A DNA stretch of 64,000 nt from Anisus vortex (taxonomy: Eukaryota; Mollusca; Gastropoda; Planorbidae): assembly GCA_949126835.1 (NCBI GenBank), contig OX421508.1, positions 14,090,272-14,154,271 of the forward strand, written 5' to 3'. A model generated the notes under the pieces. The model saw only the letters and a list, made by a program, of their open reading frames with translations. It made no database searches and was not told where the DNA came from. Below, piece after piece: positions 1-11,900 of this stretch. Position 1 is the stretch's first letter, and each line of letters starts with the position of its first letter. Position numbers and translations under genes: made by a program.

Positions 1-293
1 GGGGATACAAGCATCATGTGTATTAATCGTGTTAGTTTGTTGGGGATACAAGCGTCATGTGTATTAATCGTGTTAGTTTGTTGGGGATACAAGCGTCATG
101 TGTATTAATCGTGTTAGTTTGTTGGGGATACAAGCGTCATGTGTATTAATCGTGTTAGTTTGTTGGGGATACAAGCGTCATGTGTATTAATCGTGTTAGT
201 TTGTTGGGGATACAAGCGTCATGTGTATTAATCGTGTTAGTTTGTTGGGGATACAAGCGTCATGTGTATTAATCGTGTTAGTTTGTTGGGTAT
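1..293. repeat. 41-bp minisatellite, about 7 copies, cut by the window edge
   Basis: Units beginning GGGGATACAAGCGTCATG recur at 1, 42, 83 and so on, so the period is 41 bp. Copies are almost identical; the first has one A/G difference. The array starts at or before base 1 and ends where the last unit turns into unrelated sequence near 293. No coding function is visible. Confidence 0.95.
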
Positions 294-550
294 ACCAAAT
301 TCCAGTAGATCTATTATATATATTATAGTGTTTCATAGAGGAATTTTCTTACGATGCTGCCATAAGCCATTTTGTAGTCCACATAAAGTTGGTGTATAGG
401 TAGGTGTAGTTGGGTTGCCATATCTAGCTGGGACCTCGTCGAGACACTCTGAGATGGAGGTGTAGAAATGAAGTAAAAAATGTAGGCCCTATTAAGTATA
501 TTTCCCTTTTTTTATTTAGAACATTTAGAATACAATTGCATGGACCTTGT

Positions 551-846
551 TGTGGCAGAAGTAGTACCCGGTATATACACCATATGTTGCAGCAGAAGTA
601 GTACCCGGTATATACACCATATGTTGCGGCAGAAGTAGTACCCGGTATATACACCATATGTTGCGGCAGAAGTAGTACCCGGTATATACACCATATGTTG
701 CGGCAGAAGTAGTACCCGGTATATACACCATATGTTGCGGCAGAAGTAGTACCCGGTATATACACCATATGTTGCGGCAGAAGTAGTACCCGGTATATAC
801 ACCATATGTTGCGGCAGAAGTAGTACCCGGTATATACACCATATGT
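551..846. repeat. 37-bp minisatellite, 8 copies
   Basis: Units containing GTACCCGGTATATACACC recur every 37 bp (for example at 601 and 638) with one or two substitutions. Because 37 is not a multiple of three, reading frames rotate through the array and leave long stop-free stretches in every minus-strand frame. Those are not genes. Confidence 0.95.
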
Positions 847-1838
847 TTCGTGGCGCTGTAATATTTGAAAAGAAAGATATTTGTAAAAAGTTTACATTAT
901 TTAATTAGATCTATATCAGTCTTGATAATTTATAAGAATTCTAAGCTTGATTCGCTGTTGACAAGGGAGAAATCGGTTTAGTGGCGGAGAGGGGGTGACA
1001 ATTGATAATGGTGACATTATATCTAAGCTTTATCGTTATAAGGACATTTAAAATGACAGCCCTTGGCAAATAGCCTACTTCCCTACTACCAAATTATATT
1101 GGCCCAATGTCCTGATAATTTATAAACTTGGTTTAATACTGTGCTGTAGGGGTTGTATTACTAGTATTAGCCTTAGGAATATTATTAGCGGCAAAGCCTA
1201 TAGATCTATAATAATATATAGGCCTATAGGCCTAGTTTACTAATTTACTTCTTTGTTTTTTTTTCAACAGAACTCCCATGAATGGCTTCAGATCTGAAAA
1301 TTAGTTTTATTTCAATTACTGAATTCTAAAGTTCTGCGTGTGTAGAGAGATAGAAAACAATTAATTTAGTACGTCATGTACTTTAGTGTAACCATCGATA
1401 TGACTGTCTGCTGTGACAAAAGGAAACTTCATTTGCCAAAAAGCTCAGCTATTTCATTTTCTTTTTTATTAATGTTAACATTAGATCTTATAGTGTTGTT
1501 GTTTTTTAACTCTTTCCAGATTTTCTTTTTAACTTAACGACCAGTACACTAGTAGTCTGTGTGACGTCATGTAGCCTTTTTGTATTGTACCTGTATATTG
1601 TTTATTATATAGTCAATAAACATGTTTTATTTTATCAATGTGTGTTTTAAATTGTTTTTTTTTATTTGTGTGGCAATGAAGGAAATTACAGATGTGTGCG
1701 GAGACGGATAGTCAAATCTGAACAATACATGGACTTCAAATGTGGATAAATAAATAAATATAAAAATATTACGATAATAACAAATATTAATGGTGACAAT
1801 TGAAATTTGTAGTAAGAGGGACTAGGGTTTGTGTTGAA
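847..1838. other. Intergenic AT-rich sequence
   Basis: I see no exon, RNA gene or recognisable element here. The palindromic word AGGCCT occurs several times around 1200-1235. Confidence 0.6.
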
Positions 1839-1906
1839 TAAATGCTTAAACTTGTACATAATAAATGCTTAAACTTGTACATAATAAATGCTTAAACTTG
1901 TACATT
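1839..1906. repeat. 23-bp tandem repeat, 3 copies
   Basis: AATAAATGCTTAAACTTGTA plus CAT is repeated three times head to tail with no differences. It is short and probably recent. Confidence 0.85.
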
Positions 1907-2849
1907 TATACAGGAAGTTCCACATTGAGATATTGTATGGGGGTATTCCGTTTTTCAACTGCAACGTAGGCCTAACTTGAATTTAAAAATCTGCTGTGAT
2001 TTGCTTAACCCTAAAATTTCAACTTTATCAGAAATTCCGAAATACTCAATGTAAACAGACAAAATACTCAGTGATGATTTAACAAAAAGGAAAATTAATT
2101 AGGCTGCTTGAATTTTTTATTAAAATTAATTCAAAACTTATGCTTGGTGAATAAAGTAAAGTAACAGCACCCACTCCGGCCTCCCCTTTCATACAGTGTT
2201 GGTCAACATGGTTAATAGAACATTACTCATCAGTTTCCATGACAACGGTATATGGAATTGTGTAGAAACAATAATTTACTCCCCTTTATTTTTCTCTTTC
2301 AACTCGGGCGGGAAAGGGAAGGTGGGGTGACTACTAAATTTGAACTAGACATTTTAAGAATACAATCCATACATATTACAGACGGCCACTGTGTCTAGTG
2401 TAAGTATTCATATAAAATATAGGCCTACTCACTATATGTTTGTGTGATTTTTATTTATTAGTGTTGCTACTGTAAATTCAGTTAACAAAGTGGATTGCTA
2501 TAAGCATAGCCTTTTAATGCAGTGTGAATGGCTGTAGCATGAATTGCTTTTTAAATACAAAAAAGTAAGAATAAATCTAATCAACAAACTGCAACAATGT
2601 TGTAAAACAAGTCAGTTACATTTACATTGATATACAGTAAATAGAAACAAGAAGTATACATTTTATTTATATTTTTTAATCAATAAATTACATCATTTAG
2701 TAGTTAAAACTACTTTTTGCTCATGGAATTATCAAATAAATATTAAAGCTGTGAAAATAGAGCAACAAAAAGAATGATGAGTTTGACCAGTTATTAATTA
2801 AAACAAAAACAACAGAAAAAGTAGCAGTAGAAACTCTATGGTCCACATA
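1907..2849. other. Intergenic AT-rich sequence
   Basis: No gene or recognisable repeat was found. The 3' flank of the minus-strand TRAPPC14 gene extends through here. Confidence 0.5.
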
Positions 2850-2995
2850 CCAGACTAGAGGCCGACCAAAATTTGGTATCTGTGTCAAAAGTAGGTAAAT
2901 GGCATCTTTCTGCGAGGTTTCAGTTTCTGCAGAAGCCAAAAAGTTACCTTTCAGTTTGCTTTCGGCCCAATACTGATATCGACTTAATGTCATAA
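2850..2995 (-). mobile_element. Possible degraded transposon fragment
   Basis: A locally GC-richer patch reads on the minus strand as a short open stretch containing AESKLKGNFLASAETE, embedded in a 99-codon frame. The wording resembles repetitive low-complexity parts of DNA transposons, but no terminal repeats or transposase motifs are visible. It could equally be unique noncoding sequence. Confidence 0.2.
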
Positions 2996-3216
2996 GCCAA
3001 ATATCTTTTTTAACTTTCAAAATTCTGACTGCAACGCTAGTGCTGCAACTATTACTGTGCTTATTGATAATGTCATTTAGTTAAACTGTTGCAAATTAAC
3101 CTGTGTAAAGTAGAAAATTGAAGTAACGGTAATCAGAAACTACAAGTAGATGATAGAGTTCTCTACCCTTGCAATGTACACTGTACTAGAAACACATTTC
3201 TACTAAAGATCAAAGT

Positions 3217-3943
3217 TATATAGAGCTGAAGATGAAGATGACTAAATGTTTAAAGTGATATAGAGCTGAAGATGAAGATGACTAAATGTTTAAAGTGATA
3301 TAGAGCTGAAGATGAAGATGACTAAATGTATATAGAGCTGAAGATGAAGATGACTAAATGTTTAAAGTGATATAGAGCTGAAGATGAAGATGACTAAATG
3401 TATATAGAGCTGAAGATGAAGATGACTAAATGTTTAAAGTGATATAGAGCTGAAGATGAAGATGACTAAATGTATATAGAGCTGAAGATGAAGATGACTA
3501 AATGTTTAAAGTGATATAGAGCTGAAGATGAAGATGACTAAATGTATATAGAGCTGAAGATGAAGATGACTAAATGTATATAGAGCTGAAGATGAAGATG
3601 ACTAAATGTTTAAAGTGATATAGAGCTGAAGATGAAGATGACTAAATGTTTAAAGTGATATAGAGCTGAAGATGAAGATGACTAAATGTATATAGAGCTG
3701 AAGATGAAGATGACTAAATGTTTAAAGTGATATAGAGCTGAAGATGAAGATGACTAAATGTATATAGAGCTGAAGATGAAGATGACTAAATGTTTAAAGT
3801 GATATAGAGCTGAAGATGAAGATGACTAAATGTATATAGAGCTGAAGATGAAGATGACTAAATGTTTAAAGTGATATAGAGCTCAAGATGAAGATGACTA
3901 AATGTATATAGAGCTGAAGATGAAGATGACTAAATGTTTAACA
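3217..3943. repeat. Mosaic minisatellite of 32-bp and 40-bp units, about 20 copies
   Basis: Every unit carries ATAGAGCTGAAGATGAAGAT followed by GACTAAATGT. Some units add TTAAAGTG, so 32-bp and 40-bp forms are interspersed. For most of the array they alternate, giving a 72-bp higher-order unit that has itself been duplicated. Confidence 0.93.
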
Positions 3944-5514
3944 ATGGTAAGAATATAAAATATTCAGTTCAATGCAAAAGTACCATTACATAATACAACA
4001 TATGAATTTGACAAAGTATATCATATTTACAACAACAAAAAACTTACCATAAATATTGATAAATATTAATAAATACTTAATAGATAAATGGCAGATCTTT
4101 ACAAAAATAAATAACAAAAATGTCAATGTGTAAATATTAAAGTAAAAAGACTAAATATTTTGGATGGATGGAGACAACTGAAAAAATAAAAATGTCATAA
4201 ATAAAAAAATTATATTGCACTTATTGTATATTTAACTCATAAATTGTTTGTGTCTTAAAACTTGGTATTTTCTCACACAAAAAATGTGTAGATAACAAAC
4301 AGTAAAAATAATATTGTTCAGTTCACACAAACAGGACATGGAATTGTTACAAACGTAGGTCACGAAGTCGTTATTATTTGAGATTATATTCGAAATACAT
4401 TATGAAAAGACTTATACCGGTAGAACCTTGAATGGTGTCATTATCACAACATTATGGGATTAATTTATCATATTGGGTTCATTATGACAGTGACAGTCTG
4501 TTGACATTGTTATGACATTTTTATTGTATAATAGTATGGCGTTATAATTATGGTGTCATAATATGATATAAATATTATCATATTTTTAAAAACATCCTTT
4601 CAGTGTTTTTATGATATTATTATGGCCACATTATGGCATCCTATTAGTAATGTTAAAGTATCATTATGGCCAAAAAGTTTATAATTTATAGTGTAAGTCT
4701 CTGAAAGTTTATAAAAGAATATGTGAGGTTTAAACAGATTTTTTACCACCAACCAACCATTGAGCACCTATATACCCAGCGGAGAAATAGATTTTAAGGA
4801 GTTCAATAATTACCTAAACACTTAAATAGCCATTGATCCATTTTACATAGTGCACTCTTAGCTCACAGTTAATGTTTTTTTAAATAAGTAATCAATGTAC
4901 TACACCTAGCCTACAAACCACAGATAATAAACAGTTCCTAATGTTGATTGAAAGCAAAACATGTTTTTTTTTAGACTGAAATCTTTTGAAATTATGGAAA
5001 ATTAAGGAACAGTTAGACTCTGAATGATTCTGAAACTTAAAATAGTCTTTTAAGAAGTTTGTAATTAAAAAATCTTATTCAACTAGTGTTTCTCCTTTTT
5101 CCCATTATGTGATTGAATCATGGGATGAGAACAAACTTAGCATGCTAAATGGAAGAGTTCAATAAGTAACCACCATTAGTACAAAGCATAAAGATTACAT
5201 CCCACACACTGAGTTTTGTATGACATGCTTCTCTTAGTTGGCCACAGATTTATCATGATAGTTAGAAGATATGTTTAAAAAAGAACAAATGAATGAAATT
5301 TGTTAAGGATCATTTCTATCATCAAATGACAGCTGACCCTTCTTGCCACGACCTACATTCCTGCTATGTACTATTACTAGCTATTATTTTATTAATTACT
5401 CCCCAAAGCCCACAATTTTTTGTTTACAATGGCTGAAACATTGATAGGGTTCCGAAAAATGATAATAACATGTAGAGATCGTATTAGAATTATCTAATTC
5501 ACAAAATAAATGGA
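3944..5514. other. Intergenic AT-rich 3' flank
   Basis: This is a very AT-rich stretch with short TTATGG/CATTATG-like words between 4400 and 4680 but no clear unit. I found no coding exon on either strand. Confidence 0.5.
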
Positions 5515-5520
5515 TTTATT
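5515..5520 (-). terminator. Candidate poly(A) signal of TRAPPC14
   Basis: The complement of TTTATT gives a canonical AATAAA on the minus strand, about 290 nt after the stop codon at 5812. It is the first canonical hexamer that I noticed downstream. Use is inferred. Confidence 0.45.
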
Positions 5521-5662
5521 CGTAAAATTAATTCAAAAGAAAAAGTTTCATGAAGTTCATATCGCCCATTAGAACCGCACTTTCAATATCATTAAAAAAA
5601 CTCAGTAATTGGTCAATTTTCATAATTTATAAAAAGTGAAATATAAGTTTACTATATAGCTT

Positions 5663-5852
5663 TCAGATATGAGAGGATCTTTGACACAAATGTAGAATGG
5701 TTGCACCAAATGTTTACATGAGAGGATCTTTGACATAGATGTAGAATGGTTGCACCAACTGTTTACATGAGAGGATCTTTGACATAGATGTAGAATGGTT
5801 GCACCAACTGTTTACATGAGAGGATCTTTGACATAGATGTAGAATGGTTGCT
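5663..5852. repeat. 49-bp minisatellite, 4 copies, overlapping the end of TRAPPC14
   Basis: Units of ATGAGAGGATCTTTGACA followed by TAGATGTAGAATGGTTGC recur every 49 bp. The right-most unit lies inside the last coding exon and contains the stop codon. The remaining units lie in the 3' UTR. Confidence 0.9.
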
Positions 5853-5962
5853 TCAGGAAATTGCTGGGTTTAATCAAATCTCTCTCAGTCTGACTCAACA
5901 TGCGTGGCGGAGGAGGTCGAGATGGGGGAACGGCAGAGGAACGCTGAACAACACCTTTGTTT
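5812..5962 (-). CDS. TRAPPC14: TRAPPC14 exon 13 (C terminus and stop)
   Basis: The acceptor is TTTAATTTCAG. It encodes NKGVVQRSSAVPPSRPPPPR through a C terminus ending YIYVKDPLM and TAA. The last dozen codons are one unit of the 49-bp minisatellite, so the normal C terminus of this protein was probably replaced or extended by repeat sequence. Confidence 0.75.
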
Positions 5963-8900
5963 CTGAAATTAAAAGTAAACACAAAAAATTCTTCTAAAGT
6001 AAAATTTACAAGAAAGGAAATAAGGACACATGACAAATTATAAAAATGTATTGTTGTACAAATATCAAATACTTTTCTAAAAAATGTTCTTCTTGAAGTA
6101 CCTTGGGATTCCAGCTTCTTCTGATTCTGCAGATATAGTGGGGCCAAGGTCACCAAACGAGTACGACTTTGCTGCAAAGCTTCTCCGACGCTCCTCTGCT
6201 GTCAGATACAAGGCCGGCGTGGCCAGGGAAGCAGTGCTTCCGCTCCTGCCCCTCCACAGTTCCTCGGAGGCCAGCAAATGATCATCGGCAGAGTGGGGTG
6301 AGACAGAGGTGTCACTGGGTGTTGAGGAGTTCTCTCTGTCATCTTGGACCGGGGTCAGGAGTGGATCAGGTAATGAGTACCTTAGGTTCACCTTGATTAG
6401 CTCACTCAGCTGTTATATAAATACACAGTTTTAATTCACTTCACAGTGGTTAATCATTCACTTCACAGTGATTAATCATTAACTTCACAGTGGTTAATCA
6501 TTCACTTCACAGTGGTTAATCATTCACTTCACAGTGGTTAATCATTCACTCCACAGTGGTTAATCATTCACTTCACAGTGGTTAATCATTCAATTCACGG
6601 TGATTAACCATTCACTCCACGGTGGTTAATCATTCACTCCATGGTGATTAATCATTCACTTCACAGTGGTTAATAATTCACTTCACAGTGATTAATCATT
6701 CACTTCACAGTGATTAATCATTCACTTCACAGTGATTAATCATTCACTTCACAGTGGTTAATCATTCACTTCACAGTGGTTAATCATTCACTTCACAGTG
6801 GTTAATCATTCACTTCACAGTGGTTAATCATTCACTTCACAGTGGTTAATCATTCACTTCACAGTGATTAATCATTCACTTCAGTGGTTAATCATTCACT
6901 TCAGTGATTAATCATTCACTTCACAGTGATTAATCATTCACTTCACGGTGCTTAATCATTCACTTTGCGGTGGTTAATCATTCACTTCACGGTGGTTAAT
7001 CATTCACTTCACAGTGGTTAATCATTCACTTCACAGTGATTAATCATTCACTTCATAGTGATTAATCATTCACTTCACAGTGGTTAATCATTCACTTCAC
7101 AGTGATTAATCATTCACTTCACAGTGATTAATCATTCACTTCACAGTGATTAATCATTCACTTCGCAGTGATTAATCATTCACTTCACAGTGATTAATCA
7201 TTCACTTCACGGTGATTAATCATTCACTTCACGGTGGTTAATCATTCACTTCACGGTGGTTAATCATTCACTTCACAGTGATTAATCATTCACTTCATAG
7301 TGATTAATCATTCACTTCACAGTGGTTAATCATTCACTTCACAGTGATTAATCATTCACTTCACGGTGATTAATCATTCACTTCACAGTGATTAATCATT
7401 CACTTCACAGTGATTACTCATTCACTTCACAGTGATTAATCATTCACTTCACTGTGATTAATCATTCACTTCACAGTGATTAATCATTCACTTCACGGTG
7501 GTTAATCATTCACTTCACGGTGATTAGTCATTCATTTCACGGTGGTTAATCATTCACTTCACGGTGATTAATCATTCACTTCACGGTGATTAATCATTCA
7601 TTTCACGGTGATTAATCATTCACTTCACAGTGATTAATCATTCACTTCACGGTGGTTAATCATTCACTTCACAGTGATTGATATATTCAACAATAACAAA
7701 GACTCACTAGTACAGTACAGTACAGATATATTTCTATATCATTAAAGACTGGAGAACATACCTCATAAAGTCCAGGCTTGTGTATTTGAAAGCCGACCCT
7801 GATGGGGACACAGGAGCCCCTGGGGCAAGCACTTAGTAATAAAAGGCAAAAAGGCAATTAATAATTTATGTATTGAGGGAAAAAAATATGAACACATGAA
7901 TTACACTACATAAAAATATTGCATTCAATAACATATTAAATAAGAAAATATACTGTATATATTCGCTTATAGGTTGCACTTTTTTAAAACTGAAAATTTA
8001 GATGAAAATTAGGAGTGTGACTTATACACTCGACATAGTTTTGAAGAAGTTTAAAAAAACATCAATACTCTGTCATTAAGTTTCACCTTTCATCCGTAAC
8101 AGTGGTTGTTAAGATGTAGAATTACTAGGTGATTGCTTAGGCAATGCTTACATTTTACATTAAGAAAACTTTTGTAAATATAATATAACTGAAATTGTTT
8201 TTCGGACAACCATACCTTTTGGACCGATTTTGTATTTCTGAAGCATAGCGTAAGCCTAAGGCAGCATTTTTTGTATTGATTGCTAATTGCAATATGGAAA
8301 GGATTGTCGACCTAAATGTTTTAAAGCCTTTTTAGACCTATAATATAGGCATGAGCTTGTAGACTAAAAGCTTAAGATGTGTTTTATTTAGGACCTTTGG
8401 CCTTTAGTCTATAACCTACTAAAGCAGTGTTTAGCATTCCGAGAAAACTGCGCCATGACTAAGCAATGTTTCCACAACTACAATCAGCCAATCAACAAAT
8501 TTCAGGATATTTTTGAAAAATTCGGCACTTAAACTTTCAAACTTATTTTTATTTCTTTGAAATCTCTAAGAAAAAATGCCTGAAATGTCAATAGTGTGTT
8601 TCATTTTTTGTTAGTTATGTGCAAGAGTAGAAAAAAATCAAATTATGGCACTTGTATAGCGCCTCTATCAATTATGTTTTGGCTAACATTTTAGCATGGT
8701 CCAATGTTTCAACCATAGAGTTTGGGGCTCGGGATAGTGTATAAAAATCCAGTTGAAAAAAAAAAATCTTTTAACGTCTCTTAGTCTAACTAACTCTATA
8801 ACAGCTGTGTACTTCCTGTCCTGCTTTATGGTGCCGAATGTTGGCGCATGACACAACAGAACCTTGCGAAGCTTTCCACTTTTCACACAAAAAACCTAAG

Positions 8901-11900
8901 GAGGATTTTGAAAATTTTCTGGACAAAGAAAGTATCCAACGAAGAATTAATGTGCCAATGCAACCACGAAGACATGGGCACTATCATAATGAAAAAGCGT
9001 TGGCGATGGATTGGCCATGTGATGAGAAGAGAGGAAGGGAACATCTGCAAGACATCCCTACATTGGACTCCAGAAGGAAAAAGAAAGAGAGGTCGGCCAA
9101 AAGTAACCTGGCGCAGAACAGTGGAGCAGGAATTAATAGAATTCGGTCACTCCTGTGGTATGATTCGAATTGTCGCACGTGACAGAGAAAGATGGAAAGA
9201 CTTTGTTGCTGCCCTATGCGCCCACGGCGTTTCAGGCAGTAAATAAGTAAGTAAGTCTCCTTTGTTTGTGTTCCATCATTCAGGCACCACTGAGTTGATA
9301 AAGCGCACTTCAAAAGACTTCTTTTTGTGTTGAGTCACACTAGGAATAGGAACTTGAGTAGAAACAGGGACTTAGATGAAGAAACAGATGCCTTAAAAAA
9401 ACTTTCTCATATGGCTAATGGCTGTATTGATCGGTTGATGAAAATAAATAAATTTTGCCTTTATTTGTTTAAGTTTGGGTTAGGCATGATTGAAACTATT
9501 TTTTAAAGAAAGTTTTAAAATTGAGGTGATTATTTAGTAACCTTTGTTTAAAAGGTATGAAATTTTTTGAAATTTTATATTTAAAAAGGCAGTGTAAGTC
9601 CCTAAAAGTGAGGTTGCGACCTAAATGTGGGTCAATGACAACATATAAGAAAAATAATAATAAGCTAAGGGTGCAACCTATCCACCGATGCGACCTATAC
9701 AGGAGTATATGGGTATATATGTTGAAGCAACTTCTTACAGATAGCTATAAATATGGCAGCACTGCTATTGTGTTCTGATGGTACGTATTCATTTAGCACA
9801 AGTTTTGATGATTCTTTTAATCATAGGTCAAGCAATTTAATAGGAAAAAAACGAGTTATGAAATTAATATTCATAATTTTTTTTAAAGGCATTGTGTTGC
9901 CAGCACACAACACAACGCCACAATGACTTTATTTCCCACAGCAGGTCTTAATTACCCATCTGTGCAGGTACAGCATCATGCAATGAAAAAAAAATCTTAT
10001 CTTGCAAAAATTATCATCAAAAGCTATTTGTCACAAGGAGCTTAATTTTATAATATATAATCAATATATAGAGTCATGCCACCACAAGAGGGAAATAACT
10101 CACCTGACAGCTATATCTGGGTCATGACATACAATAGAATCTTTCAGTAACTGGACACGAGTTATTTCTTCAATAGAACCTTTAAATAAAATGTATGTGT
10201 TTCACATAAAATTATAAAGAACAAAATACAGTGAAAATTGTCTTTGTCAAGAGTTTTTTTCAATTGTTTTACTTATTTAGATGTGGCCGATTTAGTATAG
10301 AATATTTGACTGTACATCTGCACATGTTACTGGATACTTCATGCCCAGTATACAATTTGGTTGGCTAACATTAACTGATAAGTTACTGTACCGGTATGCA
10401 GAGTTGAAACTTGTGTACATTTAAATATTAAAAATTTACACATGTTTTTTTTTTCTCCATACAGTGATGCTTATAAAATGGTTTCTTTTGCATCAAATTG
10501 TTCACAATGTGTTACACAGAAATATATAATCTTTTGTGGAGTTGTGACTAATTATAATTACAAGTGAACATCGTCAGTTAGATGATATTGCCAGGTCGGG
10601 AACGTACTCTCAATACACTCAAAACCAGGCACACACATCCAATCATACAGCACTACTATGTGTTGTTCCACCATGTTCTGTTCCCTCCCAACTGAGCCCA
10701 CTGGCAACTACACTGAATGTCATCTCCATACACACACACACAAATGTTCCTAGTGCAAAATGGTTCTCACCAGTCTCCAAGACAGCCTTTAACATGTTGT
10801 CCAGATTGTAATATAATTTCATGCTCATGAAATCATGTAGCTGATTGCTGATAGAGTAGGTCACAAAAAATCTGCTCCAAGAAATAAAGAAATTTGAGAC
10901 TACAGCACAAGATTGTCAACAGTCAACATACTAGAATAATTTCTGAGCTAATTGGAAGTTTATGTGAATATATTTTTCTCTTAGTTGCTGATGAACAGGT
11001 CAATATTTCTCTTTAGTTTTCTATATCTGCCTATCCATGTATTCACAGTTTTACAATATGTCATTTATTGAACTAAAAGCATGAAACTTTTTATTTATAC
11101 AAGTTTTTTAAAGTGTTGCTTTATAGTAGTTTATATCAAAAGGAGATGCTATAGTTGAATAAAACATGCTTTATAGTAGTTTATGTCAAAAGGAGATGCT
11201 ATAGTTGAATAAAACATGCTTTATAGTAGTTTATGTCAAAAGGAGATGCTATAGTTGAATAAAACATGCTTTATAGTAGTTTATGTCAAAAGGAGATGCT
11301 ATAGTTGAATAAAACATGCTTTATAGTAGTTTATGTCAAAAGGAGATGCTATAGTTGAATAAAACATGCTTTATAGTAGTTTACGTCAAAAGGAGATGCT
11401 ATAGTTGAATAAAACATGCTTTATAGTAGTTTATATCAAAAGGAGATGCTATAGTTGAATAAAACATGCTTTATAGTAGTTTATGTCAAAAGGAGATGCT
11501 ATAGTTGAATAAAACATGCTTTATAGTAGTTTATGTCAAAAGGAGATGCTATAGTTGAATAAAACATGCTTTATAGTAGTTTATGTCAAAAGGAGATGCT
11601 ATAGTTGAACAAAACATGTCTACATAATGCATTCTATGCTTACGTTTTGCCTAACACAACTTCCTCATCACACTTGACTGTAACAATAAATGGTGGACAG
11701 CGTATTCTGATTCTTGGCAACCTATAAATACAATGTAAATATAGAGAATATAATATGTTGAAACTGCGACACCAGTAAATGAATGAAACTATTACACTAC
11801 ATAATGCTAGGATTACACCACATAATGCTAGGACTACACTACATAATGCTAGGACTACACTACATAATGCTAGGACTACACTACATAATGCTAGGATTAC

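Noticed and set aside
424..842. Overlapping minus-strand frames of about 100 codons
   Set aside because: The 37-bp array lacks stops in the minus direction, so all three frames give the same peptide words.
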